Origin: an unidentified bacterial endosymbiont
GTDB taxonomy: Bacteria > Pseudomonadota > Gammaproteobacteria > Enterobacterales > G038960095
Reading direction: 5' to 3'
NCBI RefSeq assembly: GCF_918320885.1
Contig: NZ_OU907312.1
Location: forward strand, 1,054,465 to 1,118,464
DNA length: 64,000 nucleotides
Shown: in pieces, positions 36,309 to 45,136 of the stretch
How the letters are laid out: each line of letters starts with the position of its first letter
Numbering within the stretch: the first letter of the stretch is position 1
The notes under the pieces: generated by a model
What the model was told of the DNA's origin: nothing
The model's input: the letters and a program-made list of their open reading frames with translations, nothing else
Database searches by the model: none
Position numbers and translations under genes: made by a program

Positions 36309-36332
36309 GATAGTAAACAAGAGATCACCCTG

Positions 36333-36587
36333 ATGCAGAGTTTGAGTTACTCTTTTTTTCGTAGTCATATGGCAAGCACCTTAGATAAAGTGAACGATGA
36401 CCATTTACCCGTACTGATCACGCGACAAACTGGTAAGCCAGCAGTTGTGATGTCTCTCGAAGATTTTAGATCTTATGAGGAAACAGCCTATTTAATGGCC
36501 AGTCCTAAAAATGCGGTAAGATTGAGTCAATCTATTGCTGAAGCAGAGGCTGGAAATGCTGTTCAGCAGGGGTTAATCGAAGCGTGA
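36333..36587 (+). CDS. yefM: YefM-family antitoxin
   Basis: This 84-residue protein of the Phd/YefM family starts at the ATG at 36333 (MQSLSYSFFRSHMASTLDKV). It has the PVLITRQTGKPAVVMSLEDF core and the SYEETAYLMASPKNAVRL segment that precedes the toxin-binding C-terminus. It neutralises the downstream ribonuclease and represses its own promoter. The upstream in-frame ATG at 36270 lies in the promoter and is not used. It overlaps yoeB by 4 bases. Confidence 0.92.
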   Translation: MQSLSYSFFRSHMASTLDKVNDDHLPVLITRQTGKPAVVMSLEDFRSYEETAYLMASPKNAVRLSQSIAEAEAGNAVQQGLIEA

Positions 36588-36838
36588 TCGTCGCCTGGAC
36601 AGCTGCCGCGTGGGAGGATTATCTCTATTGGCAACGACAGGATAAACAACTGCTCAAAAGAATCAACATGCTGATAACGGCGATCCAAAGGCAGCCTTTC
36701 CAAGGGATAGGCGATCCCGAACCGTTGAAGCACCAGTGGGCTGGTTACTGGTCACGTCGAATTGATCGTGAACATCGACTGGTTTACAAATTTTCCGATA
36801 AAACCACTACTATCGTCCAATGCCGATATCACTATTAA
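36584..36838 (+). CDS. yoeB: YoeB-family mRNA interferase toxin
   Basis: This 84-residue protein has the same length as E. coli YoeB. Catalytic residues are present in order: E46 (DPEPLKH), R65 (REHRLVY), and the H83-Y84 C-terminus (CRYHY). It cuts mRNA in the ribosomal A site when freed from YefM. With yefM it forms a complete plasmid-stability-type module placed between the baseplate genes W and V and read against them, probably stabilising the prophage. Confidence 0.95.
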   Translation: MIVAWTAAAWEDYLYWQRQDKQLLKRINMLITAIQRQPFQGIGDPEPLKHQWAGYWSRRIDREHRLVYKFSDKTTTIVQCRYHY

Positions 36839-36850
36839 AATATCTGGTTT

Positions 36851-37429
36851 TCACTGTGGTGGACTGGTCTCGGCGTTACTGCCCTGGGCTTGATGGCGAT
36901 GCTGCTGCAGGCTAATGCCATCCGCTTGGATATCCCCAGTCGCCTGGATTGAGCCCTCTACCCGCAGTTCCCCTTGAAGGAGCAGTTGCGGGACTTTAAT
37001 TGTGACAGTGTCACTACTTTCCACTGTGATCATCTGTGCATTGCTGATCTTGATGGTTTGGATCCCCGCCACTTCCAAAGTGCTGGTTTGCCAGTCATAC
37101 AGCAGTTGGGCACCATCGGGCAGACGGAGCGCTATCGTTTGCGGCTGCTGATCGGCTGGCTGATAGGTCTCGGTGTAGAATCCGGTCAAAATAAAGCCGA
37201 GCTCAGGCATGCCAGAGGCAGAGAGCAGCAGACACTGCTCACCGACTGTTGGCGGGCACCAGCTGGTGACTTGACCGGCACGGCTCTGCCAAGGCAGCCA
37301 AGCTGAGATCCAGTCACCGACTCGTACCCGAGCGCGAGCGGTGGTATAGTCGATAGCCGCGATAGTGCCTGGTTGAATCATCGCTGCTAGCCGTCGATCC
37401 AGCTCAGCCACCACAAATCCTGCTAGCAT
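36851..37429 (-). CDS. Phage baseplate assembly protein V (P2 gpV-like)
   Basis: This 192-residue protein has an N-terminal OB-fold (GTIAAIDYTTARARVRVGDW, LPWQSRAGQVTSWCPPTVGE) and the GMPELGFILTGFY region. The C-terminal repetitive stretch (TIKVPQLLLQGELRVEGSI) forms a trimeric needle, and HRHQAQGSNAETSPPQ ends the protein. The His pair near the end fits the iron-binding tip of P2 gpV. It is the intact counterpart of the pseudogene at 7-585. Confidence 0.92.
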   Translation of the reverse strand: MLAGFVVAELDRRLAAMIQPGTIAAIDYTTARARVRVGDWISAWLPWQSRAGQVTSWCPPTVGEQCLLLSASGMPELGFILTGFYTETYQPADQQPQTIALRLPDGAQLLYDWQTSTLEVAGIQTIKISNAQMITVESSDTVTIKVPQLLLQGELRVEGSIQATGDIQADGISLQQHRHQAQGSNAETSPPQ

Positions 37430-37956
37430 GCCCGCTCCTTAATCAGCTGGTGATCAACAGGAGGCCCGGCATCCGGAGTAAACCCCACTGCTAGGGTCAA
37501 TTCACTCTCATCCCTGTAGGGCCAGACTACCGTCCCTAGATGCAGTTCATGCGACCACTCCACACTCCAGGCCAGATAGCCTTCTAAATCAGGCTTAATC
37601 AGCGCCTCACCCATCCGGCTCAGCTTGGCTGGGGTGATCGGCAAACCCCACTGCTCATGGGTTAGGGCGACGACTACTTGAGCTGCGAGCTCGCGCACGG
37701 AGAGCGCTGCCTGCGGCCGATTAGGATCGACCATCACTCTCGCCTGTAGGTGGGCGACTAGCGCCGTTTCACCGGTACCCGGATCGTCGCCAGGCTCTAG
37801 TTCAGTCAGTTCGATCAGCACGGCTGGCAAGGCTAGCGTGCGTTGAATCACTGGATAGGCGGCAATCCACACGGGGGCTGTTAACTTGCACTGTAGGCCA
37901 TGAACAATGGCTTGGTGCAAACTGGCCAAGGAGATCAGCGTCGTGGGGTGATTCAT
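37423..37956 (-). CDS. Phage tail protein (Mu gp37 / tail-terminator-like)
   Basis: This 177-residue protein lies between gpZ-like and gpV genes, with 4- and 7-base overlaps. It has an N-terminal SLHQAIVHGLQCKL helix, AVLIELTELEPG, and a central QARVMVDPNRPQAALS strand-helix region. In Mu-like phages gp37 occupies this spot. Function as tail completion or terminator is a family-level guess. The second copy at 579-1112 is also intact. Confidence 0.6.
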   Translation of the reverse strand: MNHPTTLISLASLHQAIVHGLQCKLTAPVWIAAYPVIQRTLALPAVLIELTELEPGDDPGTGETALVAHLQARVMVDPNRPQAALSVRELAAQVVVALTHEQWGLPITPAKLSRMGEALIKPDLEGYLAWSVEWSHELHLGTVVWPYRDESELTLAVGFTPDAGPPVDHQLIKERAC

Positions 37957-38480
37957 GTTTTAGCCAATGCTTGGTGGATCGCATAGTTCACCTCTTGAGC
38001 CAAAACGGTCAACAGGCGCGGGCGGAGCTGGCGGGCGGCCGCGGTAAAGGCCGCTTCTCCGGCACTAGACCAGGCCACTGTAACGTTGCCATAGCGGGCT
38101 GATTTCGGAGTCAGTCGCCGAAACACCGGACCATTGGGCGCCCGGTAGCGCATCAGCCAGGCCCCGGCAAAGTGGTAACGGCCGACGCTAACCCCGGTGC
38201 GAGTCTGTTTAGGTTGTCCCAAGTGATGCGCTGGGAGGGGGTTTAACCCCAACCACACTTTGCCACTGCTCGCTGATTTTGGGAAAAAATAGAGCCGTTT
38301 TTTAATCAGCTTCTGTGGGATTTTGGTCTGTTGGCTGATCGCTTTGGCCGTTTGCGTGGCGATCCAGCGACTACTTTTTTTCAGCGTACGGCGCCAGGCT
38401 GTTTGGCAGGCTTGGGCCCCCAAGGGGCGCAGTTTTCGCATCACTGCTTCCACATCCAGGGTGACGGTTAACGTGGTCAA
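37953..38480 (-). CDS. Minor tail protein Z-like
   Basis: This 175-residue basic protein begins with a TTG overlapping the previous stop. Motifs such as ACQTAWRRTLKKSSRWIATQ and SQQTKIPQKLIKKRLYF are typical of the lambda gpZ / prophage minor tail family, which joins tail to head. The left copy at 1109-1462 has lost 58 codons from the middle and has an amber codon. Confidence 0.75.
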   Translation of the reverse strand: MTTLTVTLDVEAVMRKLRPLGAQACQTAWRRTLKKSSRWIATQTAKAISQQTKIPQKLIKKRLYFFPKSASSGKVWLGLNPLPAHHLGQPKQTRTGVSVGRYHFAGAWLMRYRAPNGPVFRRLTPKSARYGNVTVAWSSAGEAAFTAAARQLRPRLLTVLAQEVNYAIHQALAKT

Positions 38481-38785
38481 TCAAGCGGCCTTAATAACAG
38501 GACCGTCAGTCCAGTGCTGTCGGGCTCAATCCCGACCACTGTGTAATCGAGGGCGCTAAAGCTCACCAGCGTGCCGGTGCTGATGGTGCGGGCATCCTCC
38601 TCTCTAATCACCAGGTGTGGCTCAAGGAGGCCGGTAGTTAATTGGCCTAATTGCGGGGCTAGCCAGGGGGCGGAAAACATCCCTTGGCAGGGATTCCCAG
38701 CAATCTCTACGGTATCGGAGAGTAACTCAAAGAGTCGCGCATCCTGGGCAGTGACCAGATCACGAAAAGGTTGTCCGGTGATCAT
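38477..38785 (-). CDS. Phage head-tail joining protein (lambda gpFII-like)
   Basis: This 102-residue small beta protein directly after the major capsid gene overlaps it by 4 bases. Motifs MFSAPWLAPQLGQLTTGL and the C-terminal LVSFSALDYTVVGIEPDSTG suggest the FII-type attachment fold. It bridges the portal region and tail terminator. Confidence 0.65.
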   Translation of the reverse strand: MITGQPFRDLVTAQDARLFELLSDTVEIAGNPCQGMFSAPWLAPQLGQLTTGLLEPHLVIREEDARTISTGTLVSFSALDYTVVGIEPDSTGLTVLLLRPLD

Positions 38786-39789
38786 TTGGCGGTGAGTTTA
38801 ATGATGGCTCGGGGCTTGGTGCAGAGATTGAGCGGATTAGACTGCGCCTCAAGCTCAATGCCTTTGTCCAGCCGCAGCCGCTCCTGCTTGGCGTAGAAGG
38901 GCAGGCCAATGGTATTCACCGTCTCCACATAATCGGCCGGGGCATAGCGGGTAATGAGAAAGTCACTGATGCCGACGGGGATCAAATAACCCTCCTGATC
39001 GTTGATAAAGGAGAGTTTACCCACGCGGCCATAAAACTCCTTCCACATCACCTCACAAAAGGTGAAGCCTTTTCGCAAATCGTCGCGTAAAAATTGGCCA
39101 TCATTCCAGCGGGCAAAGGCCTGTTGGACCGAAGGGTGGCTGATCAAGGCGTCATAGAAGCCCCGCCCACAAATGGCCAACCAGCCGGTGATGACTCCAG
39201 CATCGCCCAGGGCATCTTCACTTTTACGTTTGGCCTCCAGTACCTTTTTTTGCACCTCGCTGCTGGCATCACTGAAGCCCATCGTGACGCTGTTCTGTTT
39301 GATATTAAAACTTTGGTAGAGATCGAGCAGCTTACGGCTACCATCGGCATCAAAAATCTCGCCGGTGATGGCACCCACCCGCTGATAGCGCAGGGTGGCC
39401 TCGAGCCGTTGGCGCATCTTCTGCAGCCGCTTAGCCACCAGGCTTTGTAGGGTTTGTGCGGTATTCTCCGTGCCAAAGGCGCGGATATTTTGGAACTCAT
39501 CGGCTTTAATGGCAGCCACCGTGGCCAGATGCAAGGTGGCGAAGGGGATCAAATCTCTTTTACTGGCCAATGTGACATCCGTGGGGGCGCCGCGTTCACT
39601 GGCGGGGACTAATGCCAGTTCGTTGCCTTCGCGCTCAATCAGCACCGAGGTGGTGGTGATCCCCTCCTCTTCAAATAGGCTATCGAGTAGCGTGGGGACT
39701 GCTTGCCCCTCTGGGGGCTGATTAATAGCGGCGGTCAGCGAGGTAACGCTAAAGGCGTGATCATTAAAGGCTTCAAAACTGACGGGCAT
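38782..39789 (-). CDS. Phage major capsid protein E (lambda gpE-like)
   Basis: This 335-residue protein of the lambda gpE family has FNDHAFSVTSLTAAINQ, an IEREGNELALVPASERG strand, RDLIPFATLHLATVAAIKAD, and the C-terminal PVGISDFLITRYAPADYVET and KPRAIIKLTAK. It builds the icosahedral shell with decoration protein D. The left copy at 1764-2385 retains only its last ~205 residues. Confidence 0.92.
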   Translation of the reverse strand: MPVSFEAFNDHAFSVTSLTAAINQPPEGQAVPTLLDSLFEEEGITTTSVLIEREGNELALVPASERGAPTDVTLASKRDLIPFATLHLATVAAIKADEFQNIRAFGTENTAQTLQSLVAKRLQKMRQRLEATLRYQRVGAITGEIFDADGSRKLLDLYQSFNIKQNSVTMGFSDASSEVQKKVLEAKRKSEDALGDAGVITGWLAICGRGFYDALISHPSVQQAFARWNDGQFLRDDLRKGFTFCEVMWKEFYGRVGKLSFINDQEGYLIPVGISDFLITRYAPADYVETVNTIGLPFYAKQERLRLDKGIELEAQSNPLNLCTKPRAIIKLTAK

Positions 39790-39806
39790 CGGCTGGACCT
39801 ATGGTG

Positions 39807-40211
39807 TTAACGCACGATTAAAAAGCGGGCAGCGAGGGAGTGCCGGGCGACTTCATCCAGCCCGGTTAATAACGCGCGGCTGACTTCAGCTAAGCGGACA
39901 CAAGCGCCCCCATTTCTGGGAAGGGTATCGGCCGGCACCGGGTTGACTAACAGCGCCAGCGTGGGCGGCGGCTCAGGGGTTGAAGGTTCTGCTTCTGCCT
40001 CACGGCTACTGGGTTTTACCCGGGTGCCTCTATTAGCGGGGCTCTCCGGGGTATACACGCGATAAGTGCTGGTGGCGTCGTCCAAGATCAGCAGTTGTCC
40101 GGCGGGTAAGGGATCGCCAGCAGTGAGCGTGATGGCTTCCCGTGACAGGCGTCCTGGGCTCTCTGAAATAATAAATTCAGCGGGGTGTACCGGCTCTGTT
40201 TTGATGTTCAT
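39807..40211 (-). CDS. Phage head decoration protein (lambda gpD-like)
   Basis: This 134-residue protein just upstream of the capsid gene has an N-terminal PVHPAEFIISESPGRLSREA, and LPAGQLLILDDAT, the pattern of lambda gpD-type decoration proteins that stabilise the expanded shell. The C-terminal helix-strand segment (GGACVRLAEVSRALLTGLDE) also fits. A Pro/Glu/Ser-rich insertion sits in the middle. Confidence 0.85.
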   Translation of the reverse strand: MNIKTEPVHPAEFIISESPGRLSREAITLTAGDPLPAGQLLILDDATSTYRVYTPESPANRGTRVKPSSREAEAEPSTPEPPPTLALLVNPVPADTLPRNGGACVRLAEVSRALLTGLDEVARHSLAARFLIVR

Positions 40212-40634
40212 AAGACTCCTCTTAAGGCTTGTAGGGTGGTGGTCGCCAGGCGGTGGCGGCGCGCATAGATCTCCGTGCTCGGCGGCAACGGCGTGACTAG
40301 GGGTTCTGTTGTGATCGCTTGCGGGTTAATCGGTATCGTGGCTGCTACCAGCTGGTTAAGCAGTTGAGCACGGACGCTGTCAAGGGTCATCGCTGATTGC
40401 AGGCAATGAACGGTCCACTGTGGTTGGTTGGCGGTTTTACACAGAGAGTCAATGGCGCTAATACGCTCCAGCTCAGCGGCTACTTGGATCTCATCCGCCA
40501 GATCGAGGCGCCGCAGTAGGAACTCACTGGGGGCTGTTAATCCCGCCTGACAGTAGGCACTGACGAGCCTAACAATATTATGAAGCGGGGGCTCTGCGGC
40601 TGGAGCAGGAGCTGAGGAGGGCTTATCTACCAAG
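40208..40634 (-). pseudogene. Phage S49-type capsid protease/scaffold (lambda gpC-like), C-terminal part
   Basis: About 141 residues are open from the IS border at 40635 to the stop at 40208, which overlaps the decoration gene start by 4 bases. The sequence (RISAIDSLCKTANQPQW and TLDSVRAQLLNQLVAA) resembles the scaffold-like tail found after the S49 protease domain in lambda gpC proteins. The protease domain itself is missing, so the gene is cut by IS3 copy 4. The family call rests on pattern memory and gene order. Confidence 0.6.
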
Positions 40635-40711
40635 TGATCTTGCTACCCTTTAACGGACACAACGAAGAGGAACAAAGCGTATAATTTTTTGTTACTTTTT
40701 GAGGTGAAGTT

Positions 40712-41011
40712 ATGAATCAAGGGGAATCAAGGAGCTATGATAAGGAATTCAAGCTGAATGCGGTAAAGCTGTATCACAGCACTGGTAAAACGCTCTGTCA
40801 ATTGAGCGAGGAATTGGGAGTTCCCAAGAGTACATTGGCAGGGTGGGTCCATCAGCATAACAAGGATGGTGCAGAGGCTTTCCCGGGCAAAGGATACCTG
40901 AAAGCGTCTGATGCTGAGCTCAGTCAATTGCGGAAAGAATTGGCGATAGCACGCGAAGAGAGGGATATCCTAAAAAAAGCCTTGGGCATCTTCTCAGTGG
41001 CCCGCAAGTAA
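40712..41011 (+). CDS. IS3-family OrfA (copy 4)
   Basis: Intact 99-residue helix-turn-helix protein identical to the other copies, with the A AAA AAA G slippery run near its end allowing -1 shift into orfB. Confidence 0.95.
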   Translation: MNQGESRSYDKEFKLNAVKLYHSTGKTLCQLSEELGVPKSTLAGWVHQHNKDGAEAFPGKGYLKASDAELSQLRKELAIAREERDILKKALGIFSVARK

Positions 41012-41022
41012 AATACCAGTTT

Positions 41023-41877
41023 ATGCAAAAGCATGCTGGGGAATTCAGCGTAGAGAGGATGTCCAACGTGTTAGGTGTATCCCGCAGTGGCTATTATCAG
41101 TTTATCAAGGCTGAGCCATCCAAGCGCTATTGTGAGGATGAGCGTTTAATATCTGAAATTAAAGAGGTTTATACCATAAGCAACCAAATTTACGGTAGCC
41201 CACGTATCCATGCTGAGTTACGAGCTAGAGGTGAGCGCTGTTCACGCAAACGGGTTTGTCGGCTAATGAAAGCAGCCCATATTGCGGCTAAGATGAAAAA
41301 ACGATTTAAGGTAACCACAATAGTCGATCCAAAGGCCGCAGTGGCGCCTAATTTACTCAAGCAGAAGTTCACAGCCACTCGCCCTGATCAATACTGGGCA
41401 GCAGATATTACCTATATTCCGACCCAAGAGGGATGGTTGTATGTTGCTATCGTACTGGACCTGTTCTCTCGTAGTATCGTGGGGATGGATATGCAAGCTC
41501 ACATGACCACCGAGTTAGTAGCCGCAGCATTACGCCAGGCAATAACACGGAGGAAGCCTGCTGCAGGTCTCATCCACCACTCCGACCGAGGCAGCCAGTA
41601 TACCAGCAAAGGATTCAAGGCTGTATCGGCGCATCACCAGATAACGCTTAGCATGAGTAGTACGGGCAATTGTTATGACAATGCAGTAGCAGAGAGTTTT
41701 TTCCATACCTTAAAAACAGAGCACACCCACTTTGAACGTTTTGAGAGCAGAGAACAAGCCAAATTGAGCATTTTTGAATACGTAGAAGTGTTTTATAACC
41801 GACAGAGACGGCACTCAACGCTAGGCTATCTGTCTCCTGTAAATTTTGAAAAAAATTGGTTATCCCAGGTCGCTTAA
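41023..41877 (+). CDS. IS3-family transposase OrfB (copy 4)
   Basis: Intact 284-residue DDE transposase identical to the other copies. Four identical intact copies within 36 kb suggest recent or ongoing transposition. Confidence 0.95.
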   Translation: MQKHAGEFSVERMSNVLGVSRSGYYQFIKAEPSKRYCEDERLISEIKEVYTISNQIYGSPRIHAELRARGERCSRKRVCRLMKAAHIAAKMKKRFKVTTIVDPKAAVAPNLLKQKFTATRPDQYWAADITYIPTQEGWLYVAIVLDLFSRSIVGMDMQAHMTTELVAAALRQAITRRKPAAGLIHHSDRGSQYTSKGFKAVSAHHQITLSMSSTGNCYDNAVAESFFHTLKTEHTHFERFESREQAKLSIFEYVEVFYNRQRRHSTLGYLSPVNFEKNWLSQVA

Positions 41878-41917
41878 GGTTTCTCTTCTCTGTGTCTAAA
41901 AAAAGGTGGCAAGATCA

Positions 41918-42070
41918 GGTTTAATAACCATCTCACCGAGTAATCACGATCGACTAGAGGGTTGGAGCGGTACTGGCATTAAGGAAACTGACCATGTCGT
42001 TATTCCTGAGAGCAGCTCCCCTGCCGAGGTGGGCGCCGCTTTGCGGCTGGCGTTTAGTCGTTGTAAGTGA
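41918..42070 (+). pseudogene. C-terminal fragment resembling a DUF1436-type CdiI immunity protein
   Basis: A 50-codon frame enters straight from the IS end and stops at 42070. It reads [17 protein letters not shown], then [20 protein letters not shown] and SRCK. The [21 protein letters not shown] pattern is what I recall for the C-terminus of DUF1436 / CdiI immunity proteins; this needs a profile search. Its 5' part has been removed by the IS3 copy 4 rearrangement. If correct, a further CDI module once lay here, or the piece was moved from the CDI locus by IS recombination. Confidence 0.55.
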
Positions 42071-42188
42071 GGCTGCTTTATGGTATAAGCAAGGGTATTC
42101 TGGTTGAGTAGGGAAGCCTAGGGGTCAATCTACAACAGGTAGAGCTTTGGATTTCAACGGTAAAAACATCAGTCATTGGATTAAAGAG

Positions 42189-42247
42189 CTATCTGATAAT
42201 AATTCCTATTAAAATAATAGGTTAGATAGCAACCTCCTTAAGAGGTT
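42189..42247 (+). promoter_or_regulatory. Possible structured leader before the glycosyltransferase gene
   Basis: Two potential RNA hairpins lie 50-110 bases before the GTG start. The first pairs CTATCT (42189-42194) with AGATAG (42224-42229) and contains an inner CCTATT/AATAGG stem. The second pairs AACCTC (42231-42236) with GAGGTT (42242-42247). No T-run follows either, so attenuation is only a possibility. Confidence 0.35.
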
Positions 42248-42296
42248 AGTCTGGAAAAGCGACCTGATCCCTTCGGTTAAACGAGGAGTAGATTCC

Positions 42297-43256
42297 GTGG
42301 ATGTGGCGGTGGTGATCCCAAGCTATAAGGTCTGTACTTCTATTTTAGAAGTGCTCGGGCAAATAGGTCGAGAAGTGACTAAAATCTACGTTGTCGATGA
42401 CGCTTGTCCCGACGGCTCAGGTCGCCTGGTAGAGAATCAGTGCGTAGATCGACGAGTGGCGGTGCTATACCATTCAGACAATCAGGGGGTTGGTGGTGCG
42501 GTGATCACCGGTTATCGGGCGGCACTGGCAGATAATATGGATATTATCGTCAAAGTCGATGGTGATGGCCAGATGGATCCCAGCTTAATTCCTTGCTTCA
42601 TAGCGCCGATTCTCGCCGGCGAAGCAGATTATACTAAGGGAAATCGCTTCTTTGACTTAGAAGATCTTCATACGATGCCTAAAGCACGCCTGTTAGGTAA
42701 TGCACTACTCTCCTTGATCACCAAGATTTCCTCTGGCTATTGGGATCTATTTGATCCAACGAATGGTTACACAGCCATTCATCGGGTCGTGGCTCAATGC
42801 CTTCCTTTCGAAAAAATCAGTCAAGGTTACTTTTTTGAAACGGATATGTTGTTTCGGCTGAATACGTTACGTGCTGTAGTCGTCGATATCCCCATGGCTG
42901 CAAAATATGGACTGGAAATCAGTCATCTAAAGATTCATAAAATTATCATAGAGTTTGCATTTAAAAATGTGAAAAACTTTGGCAAAAGAATTTTTTATAA
43001 CTACTATCTTCGAGACATGTCCCTGGCCTCTATTGAGTTACCCTTAGGTCTTTTGCTGTTGTTATCTGGGATCACTTTTGGGAGTATACGTTGGATCAAA
43101 GCGTTGCACTCTGGCGCTCCAACCCCAGCGGGTGCTGTCATGTTGGCCGCGTTGCCCGTACTCTTAGGGCTGCAATTTATTTTAGCTTTTATCGGCTATG
43201 ATATCGCCACTGTACCAAAAAAACCGTTACATATCATGAAGAAATGGCAGCGCTAA
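42297..43256 (+). CDS. Membrane-anchored family 2 glycosyltransferase
   Basis: This 319-residue protein is a GT-A fold enzyme: VAVVIPSYKV at the start, VVDDACPDGSG (first acidic pair at D34-D35), the VKVDGDGQMDP motif (DxD-type, ~residues 86-95) and a C-terminal pair of transmembrane helices (~255-310). The layout fits polyprenyl-phosphate sugar transferases such as DPM1/GtrB-like enzymes that load sugars onto lipid carrier for envelope glycans. The GTG start is preceded by CGAGGAG. The next gene, a polytopic membrane protein 66 bp downstream, is a plausible partner. Confidence 0.8.
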   Translation: MDVAVVIPSYKVCTSILEVLGQIGREVTKIYVVDDACPDGSGRLVENQCVDRRVAVLYHSDNQGVGGAVITGYRAALADNMDIIVKVDGDGQMDPSLIPCFIAPILAGEADYTKGNRFFDLEDLHTMPKARLLGNALLSLITKISSGYWDLFDPTNGYTAIHRVVAQCLPFEKISQGYFFETDMLFRLNTLRAVVVDIPMAAKYGLEISHLKIHKIIIEFAFKNVKNFGKRIFYNYYLRDMSLASIELPLGLLLLLSGITFGSIRWIKALHSGAPTPAGAVMLAALPVLLGLQFILAFIGYDIATVPKKPLHIMKKWQR

Positions 43257-43321
43257 CTGCCCAATGCTTCCACTCAATTTAGACCATCAACCAGAAAATA
43301 ACAATCAATTCCTAGGATGCT

Positions 43322-45096
43322 GTGATGCCTAATACTCATCTCATACCGTTGCACCTGTTATGGCTCTCTTTATTCTTGCTGCACTGTAGTGTTATTGGAT
43401 TTGCAGTGAACCACTCCTTGAAACTTTGGCAGCATCCAGAAGGCATTAACAATAATAGTTATCTCCACTGTTTTTTTGCCATGAGCTGTGGCTTGATGTT
43501 GAATATTACTATTCTATTTATTTTAGGAATCATGGAATGGTTTTATCAAACGACCATTTTATGGACTGGGCTTGCCAGCTGCTTGCTAGCGGTTTTTGCA
43601 TTACTGCGGACTTTATCCTACCGCAACTTCATAGCGATTTTCCAGATTCGCTTACAGACATTCTTTGAACTTTTGACCTTCATCTTGCTATTTTTATTTT
43701 TAATGTTGAAAGCGGTTAAAGTGCCTGGAGATTGGGATGATACCTCTTTCCACTTGCCCCTGGCACGATTTTATATTGAAAATCATGGGATTGTTTTGAA
43801 TCAATATTTACGCTTTCCGCTGTTTCCACAAAATATCGACTTGCTATTGGCATTAGGACTAATGCTAGGCCATGAAGTGATGGCACAAGGCTTAGCAACC
43901 TTGCCACTATTTATTAGCTGCATCGGGTTAATGGGCGCAACTGTTTGGATACTAAATTCTACCTTTGCAGGCTATCTAGCGATCGCTATGCTACTGATGC
44001 TGCGACCCTCTAGGAATATCATTGGGTATGCTTATATTGATCATGGCCTAGCACTTTTCTGCTGGGGAGCCATACTGGCTCTAGCCATGTGGAACCAGAG
44101 TGACCGTCAATCCAGAAAATGGATAGTGATGGCGGGTCTACTGGCAGGTGGTGCCGCCGGTAGTAAATATTTTGGCGCTGTGCTGGCAACTCTGCTTGGA
44201 CTTTATCTGCTTGTTGTCTGCAAGGCTTGGCGAGCAGCCTTAACCTACGCTATCACGGGAACGCTATTTGGTATCAGTTGGTACCTACGCAGTCTACTCA
44301 TCTCTGGTGACCCTATTCACCCCGCTGGAGGTGCTTTTTTCGGACACTTTCTATGGGATGCTCAGGATCTGATCGGTCAAACACAGGAGCAAGCAACCTT
44401 TGGTGTCGGCACCAACTTATTTTATGTGATCCCAGCAATGATTAAGGCACATGTTTCTCCTTGGATCTGCGCCCTGTTTGCTTGTTGTTTTTTAAAAAAA
44501 GAAACTAGCAGTTTACGTTTTCTATACGTTATTTTCTTAAGTTATTTTCTATTTTGGTTTTATGTCACCCAAGTCCCTCGTTATTTAGCCCCGCTGTTCG
44601 CGGTAGGATGCTTTTTAACCGTTTATACGCTTTATCAAGGTGTTAGAAAATGGTCGATTGGAACGAGATTATCAACGGGTACTTGGTTACAAAATTCCTA
44701 TATGCCCAGCGTCATCTGCTTAAAGCTGTTAAAACAGTTAAAAACTGGGATCATGCACTGGAATGCTATCCCGGATACACGTTGTTTCAACAGGCTAATC
44801 AATTGATTCCTGTTTTTGGTCCTCGTTTAGTGCAGATGGGTTTTGAAAAAAATATCTATTTTTTCAACGGAACAACGATTGGAGATTGCTTTGGTATTGG
44901 AAGATACTGCAACATGCTGGATCCACAAGCGCCTCACCAGTTGATAAAACCCCAAGAGATGTTACGATATCTAGACCAATTTGATAGCCGTATGCTGATT
45001 GTGAGAAATTACGGTAGCAGGGACTTAATGGCCTATACACTTTATTTTGATATTCAAAAAGAAACTAAAGATGGTCTATTATTGACGATAAAGTAA
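43322..45096 (+). pseudogene. Polytopic membrane protein (GT-C-like), frameshifted
   Basis: The first frame (43322-44806) encodes ~440 sensible residues with about ten or eleven transmembrane helices and an early periplasmic-type loop with acidic residues (VPGDWDDTSFHLPLARFYIE), as in GT-C enzymes and oligosaccharyl carriers. After ~44640 it turns into poor sequence. A second frame (44650-45096) then continues with a globular C-terminus (ECYPGYTLFQQANQLIP, NGTTIGDCFGIGRYCNML), the expected end of such proteins. So one gene has been split by an indel between ~44640 and 44760. Either GTG 43322 or ATG 43325 could start it. The substrate is unknown. Confidence 0.65.
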
Positions 45097-45136
45097 AAAA
45101 CTCGGCGGCAGTCGCCTGTTATGGTGATTTCAACAC

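Larger units (their letters stand above)
40635..41917 (+). mobile_element. IS3-family insertion sequence, copy 4
   Basis: This 1283-bp copy has the same protein sequences and ends as the other three. The flanking triplets are AAG (left) and GGT (right), so there is no target duplication. It joins the cut gpC-like gene to a CdiI-like fragment, so the present junction came from recombination between IS copies or an IS-adjacent deletion. Confidence 0.95.

Noticed and set aside
36270-36332. Upstream ATG for yefM at 36270
   Set aside because: It would place the start inside the promoter; the ATG at 36333 matches the family N-terminus.
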